In this document: positions 36,950 through 49,021 of the stretch, in pieces
Layout of the letters: every line of letters begins with the position of its first letter
Position numbering within the stretch: position 1 is the first letter of the stretch
Assembly: GCA_006176705.1 (NCBI GenBank)
Contig: QRFJ01002506.1
Location: 42,459-106,458, forward strand
DNA: 64,000 nucleotides
Origin: Cocos nucifera
Taxonomy: Eukaryota; Streptophyta; Magnoliopsida; Arecales; Arecaceae
Direction: 5' to 3'
Notes under the pieces: model-generated
The model's database searches: none
Told to the model about the DNA's origin: nothing
The model's input: the letters and a program-made list of their open reading frames with translations, nothing else
Made by a program: the position numbers and the translations under genes

Positions 36950-39230
36950 TGAAGGGTAATCCTGATTTCCCGGTCCAGGTTCGTCCAGATCTGATTAGAT
37001 CAAGAGATATATTTCAAAAATTTTCTCTTGATCTTAATCAGATCTTGATATGTTTCAGATCTGATTCTTATTATTTTAATAAATAAAATAAAACAAGATA
37101 AATTAAATCAAATTCAATTTACCTGATTTGGGTAATCCTATTACCCTATAGATGATCCTGATTGCAGCGGAAGGTTCTGGATCTTAGCCACGCAAGCGCC
37201 TGGCCTCTACCAGTATCCACTTGGGTTGCATCTGGAGAACCTCTTCTTCTCTATCACACCTCCAAAAATCAGATCTGGATCTGATCTGGAGGATCTTCAA
37301 AACTCTTTTGAAGATCTGCAGTCGTCCTTTTGCAGCAGCGCAGCCTTCTTGCTTTTGATCGCCTTTCCTTGATCTGAATCGCACCAAACTAAGTCCAAAA
37401 CACCTTTTGGACGTGGAGAGCAAGAGGAGAAGAGACTATGGCATGGAGAAGGAGGGGAGAGGCAGCCTTGGGGCGTGGGAAATCTCTATTGAATTCACTT
37501 AGGATTAGGGTTGGGCGCAGGGTCTTATTTATAGACCTCTTGTGATCCAACTCCTCTTCCTCTCAACCAATCACAACCCTTTGTGAAATCAGATCTAAAT
37601 CTGATTGGTTGAAAAAGAGACCCCTGGATTCCTCCTTAGAGGGTGCCTAAGACCAGTCAAACTGGATTCTTAGTAGAACTCTGATTGGAATCCAAAAGGG
37701 AGGTGGAGTCCTTGTCCAACAAGGACTCCTAGGCGCCTCCTACTTGGGCTCACGCCACCCTTGGCGTGCGCCCTTCTCCTTGCCAGGTTCTGGCAGGGGG
37801 ACAAGCCCCCACCAGCTCTCCAATAGGTGCATGACATGTGGTCAAAAGTCAAAGGGTCAATGGTCAACGTTTGACCAGTCAAAGGTAGACTTTTGACCAA
37901 AGTCAAAGAACAAGAAATGGCAGGTGACCAAAAATGGCAGGTAATGTCTTACAAATAAGACAACCTATTCTGACTTGGACAACCTCCAGTCAGACCATAT
38001 GAAGGCCTCTGATTGAGCACAAACTCCTTTGGCTCAGTCAGGACAACTTATTTATGATAGTAAAAGAAGAACGTTAGGTTCAATCGAGTGCTAGCACGAT
38101 TTCCTTGAACCTAATTGAATCTCATTCAGATCAATTGAACTAGATCAGTTCAATTGATGATCACCAGATTCAAACCCTTGTTTGTGTGACCCAGTTAGGT
38201 TCAGTTCTGTATGGTAATGGGATATGTCATGATCTCTATCATAGACATCATCGAAACTCCTTTCGATGGATCAGAACTCTTCTGATTCGAACAGCTAGAA
38301 TGATCGATCATCTAAATCAATTCTAATTGCTCCCAAAATCCACCAGTGACACCTAGCAGTATATGGTGGCAACCCATCAGAGCTGAATGCGAACCTCTTG
38401 GTGCAGCTACCTGTGTGATTCAGTTCTTCTATCTTGAGCCCCGATCAGATTAGGGTTAAGGTGAACTCGTCAAACCCTAGTCTCTGTCATATGATGTAAT
38501 CATTCGATTCGAGTCCAATGTGAAAATCTAAATAGAAACTCTTTCTATTATTTCACTCTACCATGGCCATGGATTTCTGGACTTGATTCTCATGATCATC
38601 ATAGGGCTACTCCTCTACCACCGAGGTAGATAGATCCCATCTTGATGCAATCCAGTTCCTACAATGAACATGTCACAGCCAACATACACCTCAGGGTTCC
38701 ATATGGCTAGGAGACCGAGTAATGGTGTAGTCAAACTATAACACCCTCAAGGTGAACTGCCGATGCATCTCAGGTCAAAGAACCAGACACACTACTGCAG
38801 CATCGAGTCAGTCATTGACGAGAAGGTAGACTCCCTAATGACTACTCGAGGTGGTCACGCTCAGTGCCCTCGTTCTCTAACGAGTACCTGTACTCTCGCT
38901 CCGGTGTCTCCACACCGTAGACTCAAGACTCATCTACTAAAGAGAAGCGATTGTACACCAACCTTCCGGATCAATCACCATCCTCGTGATGATCCTATGG
39001 TCGGGAGCTGTTTATGAGTTAATAATGATTATTCATGTCTTAAATTTTCAACTCTTGAAAATATGAATTATCATTACCATTAACTCAAAGGATGTATCAC
39101 AGACACTAAATACACATGTGTGATAGAAAATAACCCATTTCATTAATTATAGTCAAAATTACAATTTTGCCCCTAGAAGTGTATTACAAGTGTCAGCCAA
39201 TTCTGGCTTCTAGGGCACATATATCTAACA
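36950..39230 (-). mobile_element. Solo LTR of family A in the C leader
   Basis: 2281 bases from TGAAG to CTAACA with no internal region, flanked on both sides by CAAAA (36945-36949 and 39231-39235). Removing it restores a continuous C leader. A solo LTR with intact duplication is the usual product of recombination between the two LTRs of one element. The inverted TATA box is at 37526-37533 and the U3 hairpin cluster near 38250-38340. It looks fairly young: close to the A4 LTRs and little degraded. Confidence 0.95.
37526..37533 (-). promoter_or_regulatory. TATA box of the solo A LTR
   Basis: TATTTATA on the plus strand, in the conserved A LTR promoter context. It could still drive transcription leftward out of the LTR. 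Confidence 0.6.
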
Positions 39231-39849
39231 CAAAATTGGCTTGCTATTTTTTTTAAATTGGTTAACTAAATTCTCTAAAATTATTAGGTCCTTAAAAATA
39301 AAATAGTTATATAGATAACTAAATCATAACCTCCCATTAAGTTGAGTGATAATGGGTTCATTAGTATAATGATCATTGGAGGCCCAAAGGTCTGGTGATT
39401 ATTGACTAATAAAATTATCGTGATAATTTGGTTAAGTCTTTCTGATGGTGGTTAGGTTGGCCGACCAAAATCAGGCCTGATCATTTATTGGTTAGATAAG
39501 ACCAAATGTGGTCATGTTAATAGTTGGACCTATCCGAACCTTTTTTAGTGGAGGCCGAAGCCTACTAATTAAGTCTATGGGGCAAAATTAATGTTACTAG
39601 AAGTTGTTTAGAAAAACAATTGATTTTGAATCTATCCATAGGTGCACATGGGTTGACCAACCAAAGTTGGGCTCATGTGTAGTCTATGTGGATTCTAGTA
39701 TCCACTAAGAAATTAGAGTAATTCCTCAAATTGGAGGTAAAGGCTACCAATTCGTATAAAATAGTAGAAGGACCTTTAGACTGAAGTCCAAGTCTTTAGA
39801 ATTAATAATTCATATACTAATTATGTCTGATTTTTCTTTTTGTGTAGAC
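39231..39849 (+). other. C leader, second part
   Basis: Continues the C leader after the solo LTR, starting with the second CAAAA. It is AT-rich and non-coding up to the gag ATG at 39850. Confidence 0.75.
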
Positions 39850-42800
39850 ATGGCCACTAACCTATCGCTTCGGTCATTGTTAGACCATGATAAATTAATG
39901 GGACCCAACTATGATAGCTAGTATCATAAGTTGAAAATCATCCTGGAGCATGAGCAGATCCTTTATGTGGTAACGGATTGAGCACCTGAGGAGCCATCCC
40001 CAAACACTAGGAAAGCGGTTCGAAATACTTATCTGAAGTGGCTCAATGACCGCACCACCGTTCGATGTATAATGTTGGTGGCAATGAATGATGAGTTCAA
40101 CCATAGGTTTGAAAATGCCTAGCCACAGGAGATGCTTCAAATATTGAATGACTCTTTTGGCACACCGAACGACGTTGAAAGGCACAAAACAAGTTGTGCC
40201 ATTTTCAATGCTCGGATGAGGGATGGGACCTCAGTCATCGATCATGTATTGTACATGATCGAGATAATTGAGTGCCTTAGCAAGTTGGGCATTTCCCTGC
40301 ACGAGCAACTTGGTAAGGATGCAATCCTTAATTCTTTGCCCAAGTCCTTCCTCCCCTTCCTAACTCATTTTAGAATGACAAAGTCTATAGTGAACTACCA
40401 TGGCTTATTGGGATTGCTGTAGAACTTTAAAAAGGATCACCAACTCCATAAGGAGATGGTGAATGTAGTAGGAGGGTCTTTTTCTAGTCGTCGATCATTT
40501 AAGAAAGGAAAGAAGAACAAAAAGAAGAAAAATAAGAAGGTGCGGCTGCATGCTGGGATGATTGCACAGGGTCAGATCAAGAAGTGCAAGCCTGACCAGA
40601 GCCAAGTAGGGTGCTTCTTTTGCAAGAAGCAGGAGCACTGGAAGAGGAACTGTCCTTTGTATATTGTCTTCCTGGATCCAAATAGGTCGAGGAAGAAGCA
40701 AGCGGTTGCTAGGCAAGGTAATTATATGATAACACCTTGCAATTTTTTCTTATTTGATTCTACTGCTTGGGTATTAGATACTAGAAGCCCTTATCATATT
40801 TATAATTCTATGCAGGACTTGCAGGTCAATAGGAGATTTGATCAAGACGAGAGGCTCCTGAATGTTGGAGATGGGAGACAAGTTCCAATTCTAGCTTTAG
40901 GAATCATGAACCTTGTAATCAATTTAAATAAAGTTATTCTTAATGAATGTTATTATTATCCAACTTTCTTATTGAATGTCATTTCCATAGGCCTTTTGGC
41001 CATGAATGATTTTGAAATATCAATAAAAAAAAAAATTTGTAATGTCATTTTGAATGGTGCTATAATTTTGATTGGACAATTGAATAACAGAATTTATTTA
41101 CTTTCTATGCATGTTAACATGGTTCAATCCTCCTGTAAATGCTCTAAAATTAGTGATGTGTCTGATGTCTACCTTTGGCACTGTAGGCTAGGTTATATTA
41201 ACAAGAATAGAATTAATAGGTTAGCTCAAGAAGGAATTCTTGAGGTTAGTAATTGTGAGTCACTTCTGACCTGTGAGTCCTGTCTTCTTGGTAAGATGAT
41301 CAAGTCACCTTTTACTAAAAAAAATAAATGAGCCATTGAACTCTTGAGTTTAGTACATTCGGATATATGTGGACCCATGAGCTCAAGTGCTAGAGGTAGA
41401 TATTTCTACTTCATAACCTTCATAGATGACCTATCGAGGTATGGGTATGTCTATTTAATGAAGCATAAGTCAGAGTCGTTTGAAATGTTCAAACTATTTT
41501 GAAATGAGGTAGAAAAGCAAACTAGAAAAAGTATTAAAACTCTTCGATCTGACTGAGGGGATGAGTACCTTTCTAATGAATTTCTAACATATCTTGAGGA
41601 GAATAGGATTCTTTCCCAATGGACCCCTCCTAGAACACCACAATATAATGGTGTGTTTGAAAGGATAAATCGGATCCTGTTGGACATGGTTCGATCCATG
41701 ATGGGGTTTGCTGGTTTGCCGATCTTCCTATGGGCGCGCTCGAGTCATCTTGTTACATTCTAAATAGGGTTTCGAGTAAATCTATTAATAAAACAACATA
41801 TGAAATATGGACAGGATGTAAGCCAATGCTTTCACACCTTAGGGTTTGGGGGTGTCCGACCTACATCAAACGTTTGATGACAGAGAAGCTTGGACCTAGG
41901 TCTGATAAGTGTAGTTTTATAGGTTATACAAAAGAAACCAAAGGATACTACTTCTACCTTGCTGATGAGTAAAAAGTGTTTGTCAGCCTTAAGGTAGTCT
42001 TTTTAAAAAAGAAGTTTCTTGGTGAAAGAACTAATGCCTCCAAGGTCGAACTTGATGAAGTACAATAGGTGGAAGAATGGACATAAGTTGTTGAACCTGA
42101 GCTGGATCTGATTAGATCAAACCCAGAACCCATTGTAGAAGCATCCTTAAGGAGATCTGGTAGTGTACCACGTCAACTAGATAGATACTATGGTTTTCTA
42201 GTCTGGGATGGGGTTCCTATCGAACTCGATGAGAGCAATCAGGACCCAATCACCTATATGGATGCAATGCAAAGATCCAACTCTGAGAAATGGCTTGAGG
42301 CCATGAAATTTGAGATGAAATCCATGAAAATCAATGATGTATGGACATTGGTTGACCCACCCGAAGGGGTAAAATCCATAGGGTGTAAGTGGATCTTCAA
42401 AAGAAAAAGAGGCACAGATGGAAAGATGGTGACCTATAAAGCCCATCTAGTTGCCAAGGGGTATCATCAATGTTATGGTATTGACTATGATGAGATGTTC
42501 TCTCCTGTGGTAATGCTCAAATCCATTTAGATAATGCTTGCCATAGCTATCCATCTGGACTATAAAATCTGGCAGATGGATGTGAAAATAGTTTTTTTGA
42601 ATGGAGAGCTAGATAAAGAGGTGTATATAATACAACCTGAATGTTTCATGTTCATAGATGAGTCTAAGGTGTGTAAGCTTCAAAGGTCCATTTATGCAAT
42701 AAAGCAGGCATCTCAAAGCTAGAACATATGATTTGATAGAACAATCAAAACGTATGGCTTCGTTAAGAATGAAGAAGAGCCCTACATATACAAATGGGCT

Positions 42801-43809
42801 AATCGTCCAGCAATAGTATTCCTAGTATTGTATGTGGAAGACATTCTCTTAATCAAAAATGATGTCCCTACATTACAAGAAATAAAGATCTAGCTGTCAT
42901 CACAGTTCTCCATGAAAGATCTAGGAGAAGCTTCCTACATCCTAGGGATGAAAATCTATAGAAATAGATCTAAAAGGTTGCTTGGATTATCCCAGTCTAC
43001 ATACATTGATCCTATGCTGAAATAATTCAGCATGAAAAATTTTAAGAAAGGCTATCTACCGATAGGCCATGAAATTTCTCTTTCAAAAAGGGATTGTCCA
43101 ACAACACCTCTAGACAAAGAGCGTATTAATAGAATATCATATGCTTTAGCAGTGGGTTCTATAATGTACGCCATGACATGTACGTGACTAGATCTGGCAT
43201 ACTCACTAGGTGTAGTGAGTAGATACCAATCTAATCCAGGAAAGAATCATTGGAAGGTTATTAAAACCATCCTAAAATATTTAAGAAATACTAAGGATCA
43301 GTGGCTTGTATATGGTGAATCGAACTTAAAACTTGTGGGGTTCACAGACTTTAGTTTTCAGTCCGATCATGATGATAGCAAGAGTGCATCGGGATACATA
43401 TTTATCCTTAATGATGGGGCCGTCTGCTGGAAGAGTTCCAAGCAGCACACTATGGCCGATTCAATTTGTGAGGCTGTATGTCACTGCATCAGATGCTGCC
43501 AAAGAAGTGGTGTGGCTAAGAAAATTCATCACCGAGCTTAGAGTAGCACCCTCCCTTGATGGTCCAGTTCTGATCTATTGTGATAGCTCTAGAACCATTG
43601 CTCAAACGAAGGAACCAAAGGCACACCAGCGGATGAAGCATATTCTGCGTCGCTACCATCTTGTCCGAAAGATTGTGGATCGAGGTGACGTCGACCTTCA
43701 GAAGATCGATTGAAAGGAGAACCTGGCCGACCCATTCACTAAAGTTATTATGGTAAAGGAGTTTGACGACTTTAAGTTGAAGATAGGTATTAGATACTAT
43801 ACCGATTGA
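39850..43809 (+). pseudogene. C gag-pol pseudogene
   Basis: Starts at the ATG at 39850 (MATNLSLRSLL). Gag runs in one frame with stops near 39919, 39979, 40120 and 40420. The zinc knuckle is canonical CCHC (CFFCKKQEHWKRNC, near 40611-40652). The protease triad is altered to DTR (40777-40785). GAG-pre-integrase (LWHCRLGY) and TCESCLLGKM end at a stop at 41329. Integrase follows with HSDICGPM, RSD (stop) GDEY and a GVFER motif. A frameshift near 41730 leads into YEIWTGCKP and the RT. The RT catalytic box reads YVED (42831-42842), changing a metal-binding aspartate. RNase H crosses another frameshift near 43480 and ends at 43809. A TAG lies in the IN-RT linker near 42067. Clearly dead. Confidence 0.9.
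40456..41331 (+). CDS. Longest open section of C: knuckle, protease, GAG-pre-integrase
   Basis: 291 open codons within the C pseudogene. In order: a lysine-rich basic stretch, the CCHC knuckle (about residues 53-66), the DTR protease site (about residue 108) and the HCRLGY and CESCLLGK zinc-finger residues of integrase. It is part of the polyprotein, not a separate gene; its first methionine is internal. Confidence 0.6.
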   Translation: MVNVVGGSFSSRRSFKKGKKNKKKKNKKVRLHAGMIAQGQIKKCKPDQSQVGCFFCKKQEHWKRNCPLYIVFLDPNRSRKKQAVARQGNYMITPCNFFLFDSTAWVLDTRSPYHIYNSMQDLQVNRRFDQDERLLNVGDGRQVPILALGIMNLVINLNKVILNECYYYPTFLLNVISIGLLAMNDFEISIKKKICNVILNGAIILIGQLNNRIYLLSMHVNMVQSSCKCSKISDVSDVYLWHCRLGYINKNRINRLAQEGILEVSNCESLLTCESCLLGKMIKSPFTKKNK

Positions 43810-44764
43810 CTTTAATCCAAGTGGAAGATTTTTGGGAATGTGTTCCAAAACCAATCATCAGTCTGTTGATGATTGGACCATATATTTAAAATTATATATA
43901 AAATATAAATTAATAAAAGTTATTTTGATATTTTTCATCATAAATTCTATTATCTTCTAATGAACTTCTGTGTTGTGATGAAGTCCTTAGGACTATCTAG
44001 ATTCGGCAAAGAAGGATTTGTCATTTAGTCCTTAAGTAGTTCATGACCAAATGATACGTTGTTACTTAGGATGACAATGTTTATCAAGTATAGATCATTG
44101 TGTGCCATATAAATTGGTTGTCCTCATAACCAAGGAGTTTTGAGACACTGATATGGCATGCAAGTGAGATGTATGGGTACATCTGCATTGAAGGTGACCA
44201 ACTTCGAGGGTTTTCTCCTGTCAAGATTAGCTTCCATGGAATATGGGTATAAATATTCCTCTGATCTAAGATCACCATGGTGACTTCCAAGCAACTCACT
44301 ATGTTTTGTTGTCAAACTATCTAAATTTCTAATACAGTGATGGAAGATTTCTGAGCACAGTCAAGTACTTATAGAGTCGGTGCGTGTATCAAGATGGGAT
44401 TAACCACTCCTAATTTTAGGAGCTATGTTCAATTGTATTTTAATTTAGCAAAGCCTTTGCCAGGGTAGTCCTAGTGAGGAGTCACGGGACTAATTGCTTT
44501 AAAACATGACATGGATGTATTTTCTAGGGTTGATAGTCTAACCCTGAGTCATCTATTACATAAAGGTCACAGGAATGAATTATACGGTAACCATATTCAC
44601 GTAGATTCTGAATGTTGCAATTACAATTATTCAACCTATCCGGACATCCGGTACCATTGCTAGATGGTTACTTTGATTAGTATAGAAATTAGTTTTTATG
44701 CTACCAGCTTAGGTTCGGACCTACGGGGTCACACATATTAGGAGTTCCTACCTGATCTGATGGC

Positions 44765-45165
44765 TGATCAAGAGTCCCATTGGTCTGGAACTCTATGGTC
44801 AAAGAATCCCACTAGACTGAAACTCTATGACTAAGAGTCCTACTGGACTGTGACTCTGAGTCTTTCTTATCTAAGACTCTCTGATCATGAGTCCTGATAA
44901 TCTATGACACTATGGTCAAGAGTCCCACTAGACTGGGACTCTGTGATCAGGAGTCCTACTAGACTGAAACTCTGAGTCCTACTCATCGGAGACTCTCTGA
45001 TCAAAAGTTCTATTAGTCTAGGACTGTATGATCATGCGATCAATTCATTTGGAAAACTGGGTTTAAGAGTCCCACTGATTTACATGTGTTCAATTCATTT
45101 GGAAAACTAGGTTTAAGAGTCCCACTGATTTAGGACTCTAAAAGAGTTTCATGTTTATAGGACTC
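44765..45165. repeat. Array of GAGTCC/GGACTC hairpins in C 3' LTR
   Basis: Counterpart of 34020-34390, with several units degraded and one stretch duplicated. Confidence 0.7.
45041..45140 (+). repeat. 50-bp tandem duplication in C 3' LTR
   Basis: A 42-base stretch beginning CAATTCATTTGGAAAACT occurs at 45041-45082 and again at 45091-45132, eight bases apart. The 5' LTR has only one copy. Confidence 0.85.
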
Positions 45166-46024
45166 TATTGCCCAGTAACCCATTCGATTTGGACTCAGAT
45201 ATTTTTTAAAGGATTAATTAATAATTTAATTACTAATTAGCTCAATTTGATTGAGCTATGAGGATTTGATCAAGTCTGATTGAATTGATTCAATTGGATT
45301 TGACCCAATCAGGTCATGAGATGACCTAGTCGCTATGGGAGTTTTGACCCTGATTTGATTAGGATATAAATCTAATTAATTTTTAATTTGATTAAAATTT
45401 TAATAGATTAGGCTAAGCCTAATTTGGTTGGATTTAACCTAGTTTAATTAGATCTAAATTAATTGGTTTGGTTGAAACCAATAGGACCAAGTCAAATGAA
45501 GTTTGAATCAAATTCTCCCATGCGCCCACCATTTTTAACTTTTTCACTCTGCTTCCCACGCCCTCCCTTTTGTTTGTCAAATATTTTTTGAAAAATAAAA
45601 ATATGCATATAAAAGGAGAGTCCTTCTGCATGTTAAACACAATGAAGAGGGCGTTGGATAAGGATAAGAGGCTCATTTGATTTTTGAAATCAAGTGAGTG
45701 GTTAAAACCTCTCAACCACTCAACCCGTATCATTTTCCATGTAGTTTTTCCATGGTATTCATGTCAACAAATTATGAGAATTTTTGTGCATATATAAGAA
45801 GTGGTTAGAATTATGTGATAAAAATTTTAGAGTGTTTGGGCATCAGTTCTAGGCAAAAAAAAATCTTAGAGTGAAGGTGAATAGGATCCTACAGCACTTT
45901 TCTTTTTCTTTATACCTCTCTTCTCTTGTGATTTTCACCTCTAAGGATATCCTATTTTTAGATATGATCTAAATAGAGATTATAGATATAAAAGTTATCT
46001 TTCCATAAAAATATATTTCATGGA

Positions 46025-49007
46025 ATAAAGATTATAAAGTTTGAAGAAAGGTGACTTTAAGCTCTATGGCACTGGAGGAGAGTCTATCCAAGCAGAAGCT
46101 GTAGGGACAAATATATTGAAGTTACCTTATGGAAAGATCTTAGAGCTTACAAATTGTTATTATATGCCTAAGATCATTAGAAATATTATATCTATACCCT
46201 TGTTATTAAAACAAGGTTATAGTCTTAATGTAACGAGTGAAGGTTGCTCGATCAAATATTCTAATGAAAATATTTGTTTTGGCATATTTAGCAATGGTTT
46301 GTTGACTCTATATTTGGATGATAATATATTTCATATTGATGAAAATAAAAAATATAAGAGAAATGACATAAATAATACTTTACTTTGGCATTGTCGATTA
46401 GGTCATATTAGTGAGGCTAGGATTAACAAGTTATACAAAGAAAAGTTCTTTGATCCTTTTGATTATGAATCATTGGGAACTTGTGAATCATGCCTCATGG
46501 GTAAAATGACCAAGATTCCATTTAGTGGACATGGAGAAAGGACAAATGAGTTATTAGGACTTGTACATATGGATGTATGTGGTCCTATGACAACTCAAGC
46601 CAGAGGAGGATACTCTTATTTTATAACATTCACTGATGATTTATCTAGGTTTGGATATGTGTATCTTATGAAACACAAATCAGAAGCCTTTGATAAATTT
46701 AAAGAGTATCAAAGTATGGTCGAAAAATAAACTGGACAATGTATAAAAATCCTTCGATCTGATCGGGAGGAGAATACTTATCTAGTGAGTTTCTAGACTA
46801 TCTTAAAGTTAAAGGATTCTCTCTGAATGGACACCTCCTTATACACCGCAATTAAATGGTGTAGCTGAAAGAAAAAATCATACCTTATTAGATATGGTAC
46901 GGTCCATGATGTGCTTCACTGAATTACCTATTTTCTTCTGGGGTCATGCTCCTGGAGACTGCAATTTACATCTTGAATAGAGTACCTTCTAAATCTGTAT
47001 CTAGTACTCCATATGACATATGGAGAAGTAAGAAACCTAATCTTAAGTATCTTAAGATATGGGGTTGTCCAGCATATGTCAAAAGAAATTTTGGACATAA
47101 ACTTGATGCTAGATCAGATAGATGTCTATTTATAGGATATCCTAGAAATAGTATAGGATATTTATTCTACCATCCTACTGAACAAAAGGTATTTGTAAGT
47201 AGGCATGCCATTTTCATAGAAAAAGAATTTATCCTAGAAAAGGGCAGTGGTAGAAATATTGAACTTAGTGAAGTTCAAGAAAAATAAATAGAAATTTCTC
47301 AACCAAATAATCACATAAAAGAACCAGAACACATAACTCCTATTCGTAGGTCTGAAAGAGTACGAAATACACCTATGAGGTATGGGTTCATTATTGAGAA
47401 TAATGAAGCCCAAGTCATTGAGAATGACGAACCTCTGACCTATACAGGAAGCAGTCAAAAGTAAGGACTCTTACAAATGGCTGGCTGCCATGCAATCCGA
47501 AATGGAATCCATGCACACCAACAAAGTATGGACTTTGGTGGATGCACCAGAGGATATAAATCCTATTGGATGCAAATGGATTTTTAAGAAAAAGATTGGA
47601 GCTGATGGTCAAATTGAAACCTATAAGGCCAGATTGGTGGCTAAGGGTTTTAGGCAAAAATAGGGGATTGATTATGATGAAACATTTTTACCTATTGCCA
47701 TGCTCAAATCTATTCGGATTATGCTTGCCATAGCAGCATACCACGACTATGAAATATGGCAAATGGATGTAAAGACTGCCTTCCTTAATGGTTTCCTTGA
47801 GGAGGAGGTCTATATGTCACAGCCAGAGGGATTTGAGTCAAATGAGAGACCAAATCAGGTATGCAAGCTTAAGAGATCCATTTATGGATTAAAGCAAGCA
47901 TCAAGGAGTTGGAACATCCATTTTGATGAAACAGTAAAAGAGTTTGGTTTTATCAAGAATGTTGATGAACCATGTGTGTACAAGAAAACTAGTGGAAGAA
48001 CCATAGTCATCTTGGTTCTGTATGTAGATGACATACTCCTCATTGGAAATGATATCCCAATGTTACAATCAGTCAAATTATGGCTATCAAATAAGTTTTT
48101 CATGAAAGATTTGGGAGAAGCATCCTATATACTAGGAATAAAGATCTATAGAGATAGATCTAAGAGGATGCTAGGCTTGTCCCAATCAAGGTACATTGAC
48201 TTAATACTGAAAAGATTCAGTATGGATGGGAGTAAAAGAGGTTATTTACCCATGAGTCAAGGCATACATCTCTCTAAAAAGATGTCTCCAAAGACACCTG
48301 AAGAGAGAAATAGAATGAGTTCTATTCCTTATGCTTCGGCTGTTGGATCAATAATGTATGCCATGTTATGTACAAGGCCTGATGTTGCTTATGCTTTAGG
48401 CATTGCAAGTAGATTTCAAGCTGATCCAGGAGAGGATCATTGGAAAGCTGTGAAAAATATTCTTAAGTACTTGAGAAGGACTAAAGATATTTTTCTAGTA
48501 TATGGTGGTTCTGATCTTAAATTAGAAGCATATTCTGACTCTAGTTTTCAATCAGACCCAGATGATAGCAAATCCATTTCAGGATATGTCTTTACTCTGA
48601 ATGGTGGAGTAGTAAGTTGGAAGAGTACTAAGCAGCCAACTATAGCTGACTCAACCACTAAAGCAGAATACATAGCTGTAAGTGAAGCCGCCAAGGAAGC
48701 TATCTGGATGAAGAAGTTCATCACTGAATTGGGTGTTATTCCTAAAATTGAGAATCCAGTACCACTTTACTATGATAATACTGGAGCTGTTGCTCAAGCA
48801 AAGGAACCAAGGTCTCATCATAAATCCAAACACATTCTGAGATGCTTCCATCTCATTCGTGAAATTATTGAAAGACAAGATGTAGTCATAGAACGAGTTG
48901 ACACAAAGAACAACATAGCAGACCCATTCACTAAGGCTTTACCACTGCAACTGTTTGATCGCCACCTTGATTGTATGGGATTAAAATATAAGGGCGATTG
49001 GCTTTAG
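46025..49007 (+). pseudogene. B2 pol (GAG-pre-integrase to RNase H)
   Basis: The best B pol in the window, truncated at the left: it starts just after the protease site. The first open section (46041-46730) holds LKLPYGK, LWHCRLGHISEARINKL, TCESCLMGKMTK and the integrase core start HMDVCGPM. A TAA follows VEK. A base loss near 46770, another shift near 46949 and one near 47446 break integrase and the linker, while the GVAERKN motif keeps the last catalytic acid. A TAA follows QEK (47287) and a TAG follows GFRQK (about 47661). From 47700 RT and RNase H are open to the end. The first and second stops and the GF(K/R)QK stop also occur in B1. Confidence 0.9.
47700..49007 (+). CDS. B2 RT core and RNase H, intact section
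   Basis: 435 open codons. The RT section contains IWQMDVKTAFLNG, the KLKRSIYGLKQASRSW stretch and YVDD (48021-48032). RNase H follows, with YSDSSFQSD, WKSTKQPTIADSTTKAEY and LYYDNTGAVAQAKEP, ending KYKGDWL. All visible catalytic residues are present. It is part of a polyprotein whose upstream portion is broken, so independent translation is doubtful. Confidence 0.75.
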   Translation: MLKSIRIMLAIAAYHDYEIWQMDVKTAFLNGFLEEEVYMSQPEGFESNERPNQVCKLKRSIYGLKQASRSWNIHFDETVKEFGFIKNVDEPCVYKKTSGRTIVILVLYVDDILLIGNDIPMLQSVKLWLSNKFFMKDLGEASYILGIKIYRDRSKRMLGLSQSRYIDLILKRFSMDGSKRGYLPMSQGIHLSKKMSPKTPEERNRMSSIPYASAVGSIMYAMLCTRPDVAYALGIASRFQADPGEDHWKAVKNILKYLRRTKDIFLVYGGSDLKLEAYSDSSFQSDPDDSKSISGYVFTLNGGVVSWKSTKQPTIADSTTKAEYIAVSEAAKEAIWMKKFITELGVIPKIENPVPLYYDNTGAVAQAKEPRSHHKSKHILRCFHLIREIIERQDVVIERVDTKNNIADPFTKALPLQLFDRHLDCMGLKYKGDWL

Positions 49008-49021
49008 TGCAAGTGGGAGAT

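Larger units (their letters stand above)
33081..46024 (+). mobile_element. Copia element C (family C), 3' LTR truncated
   Basis: Plus-strand element with complete 5' LTR, leader, degenerate gag-pol and most of a 3' LTR, inserted in the A0 3' LTR. A solo A LTR sits in its leader. The two C LTRs differ at many positions, so it is older than A4. The 3' LTR stops near 46024 against B2 pol, so the right edge and its target duplication are lost. Confidence 0.87.
43830..46024 (+). repeat. C 3' LTR, right end truncated
   Basis: Follows the purine tract AAGTGGAAGAT. It matches 33081-35225 with many substitutions and a 50-base tandem duplication at 45041-45140. Similarity ends at about 46024 (ATTTCATGGA), directly against B2 pol. 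Confidence 0.87.

Noticed and set aside
43830..46024. C 3' LTR as a separate solo LTR
   Set aside because: It directly follows the C purine tract and RNase H end, so it belongs to C.
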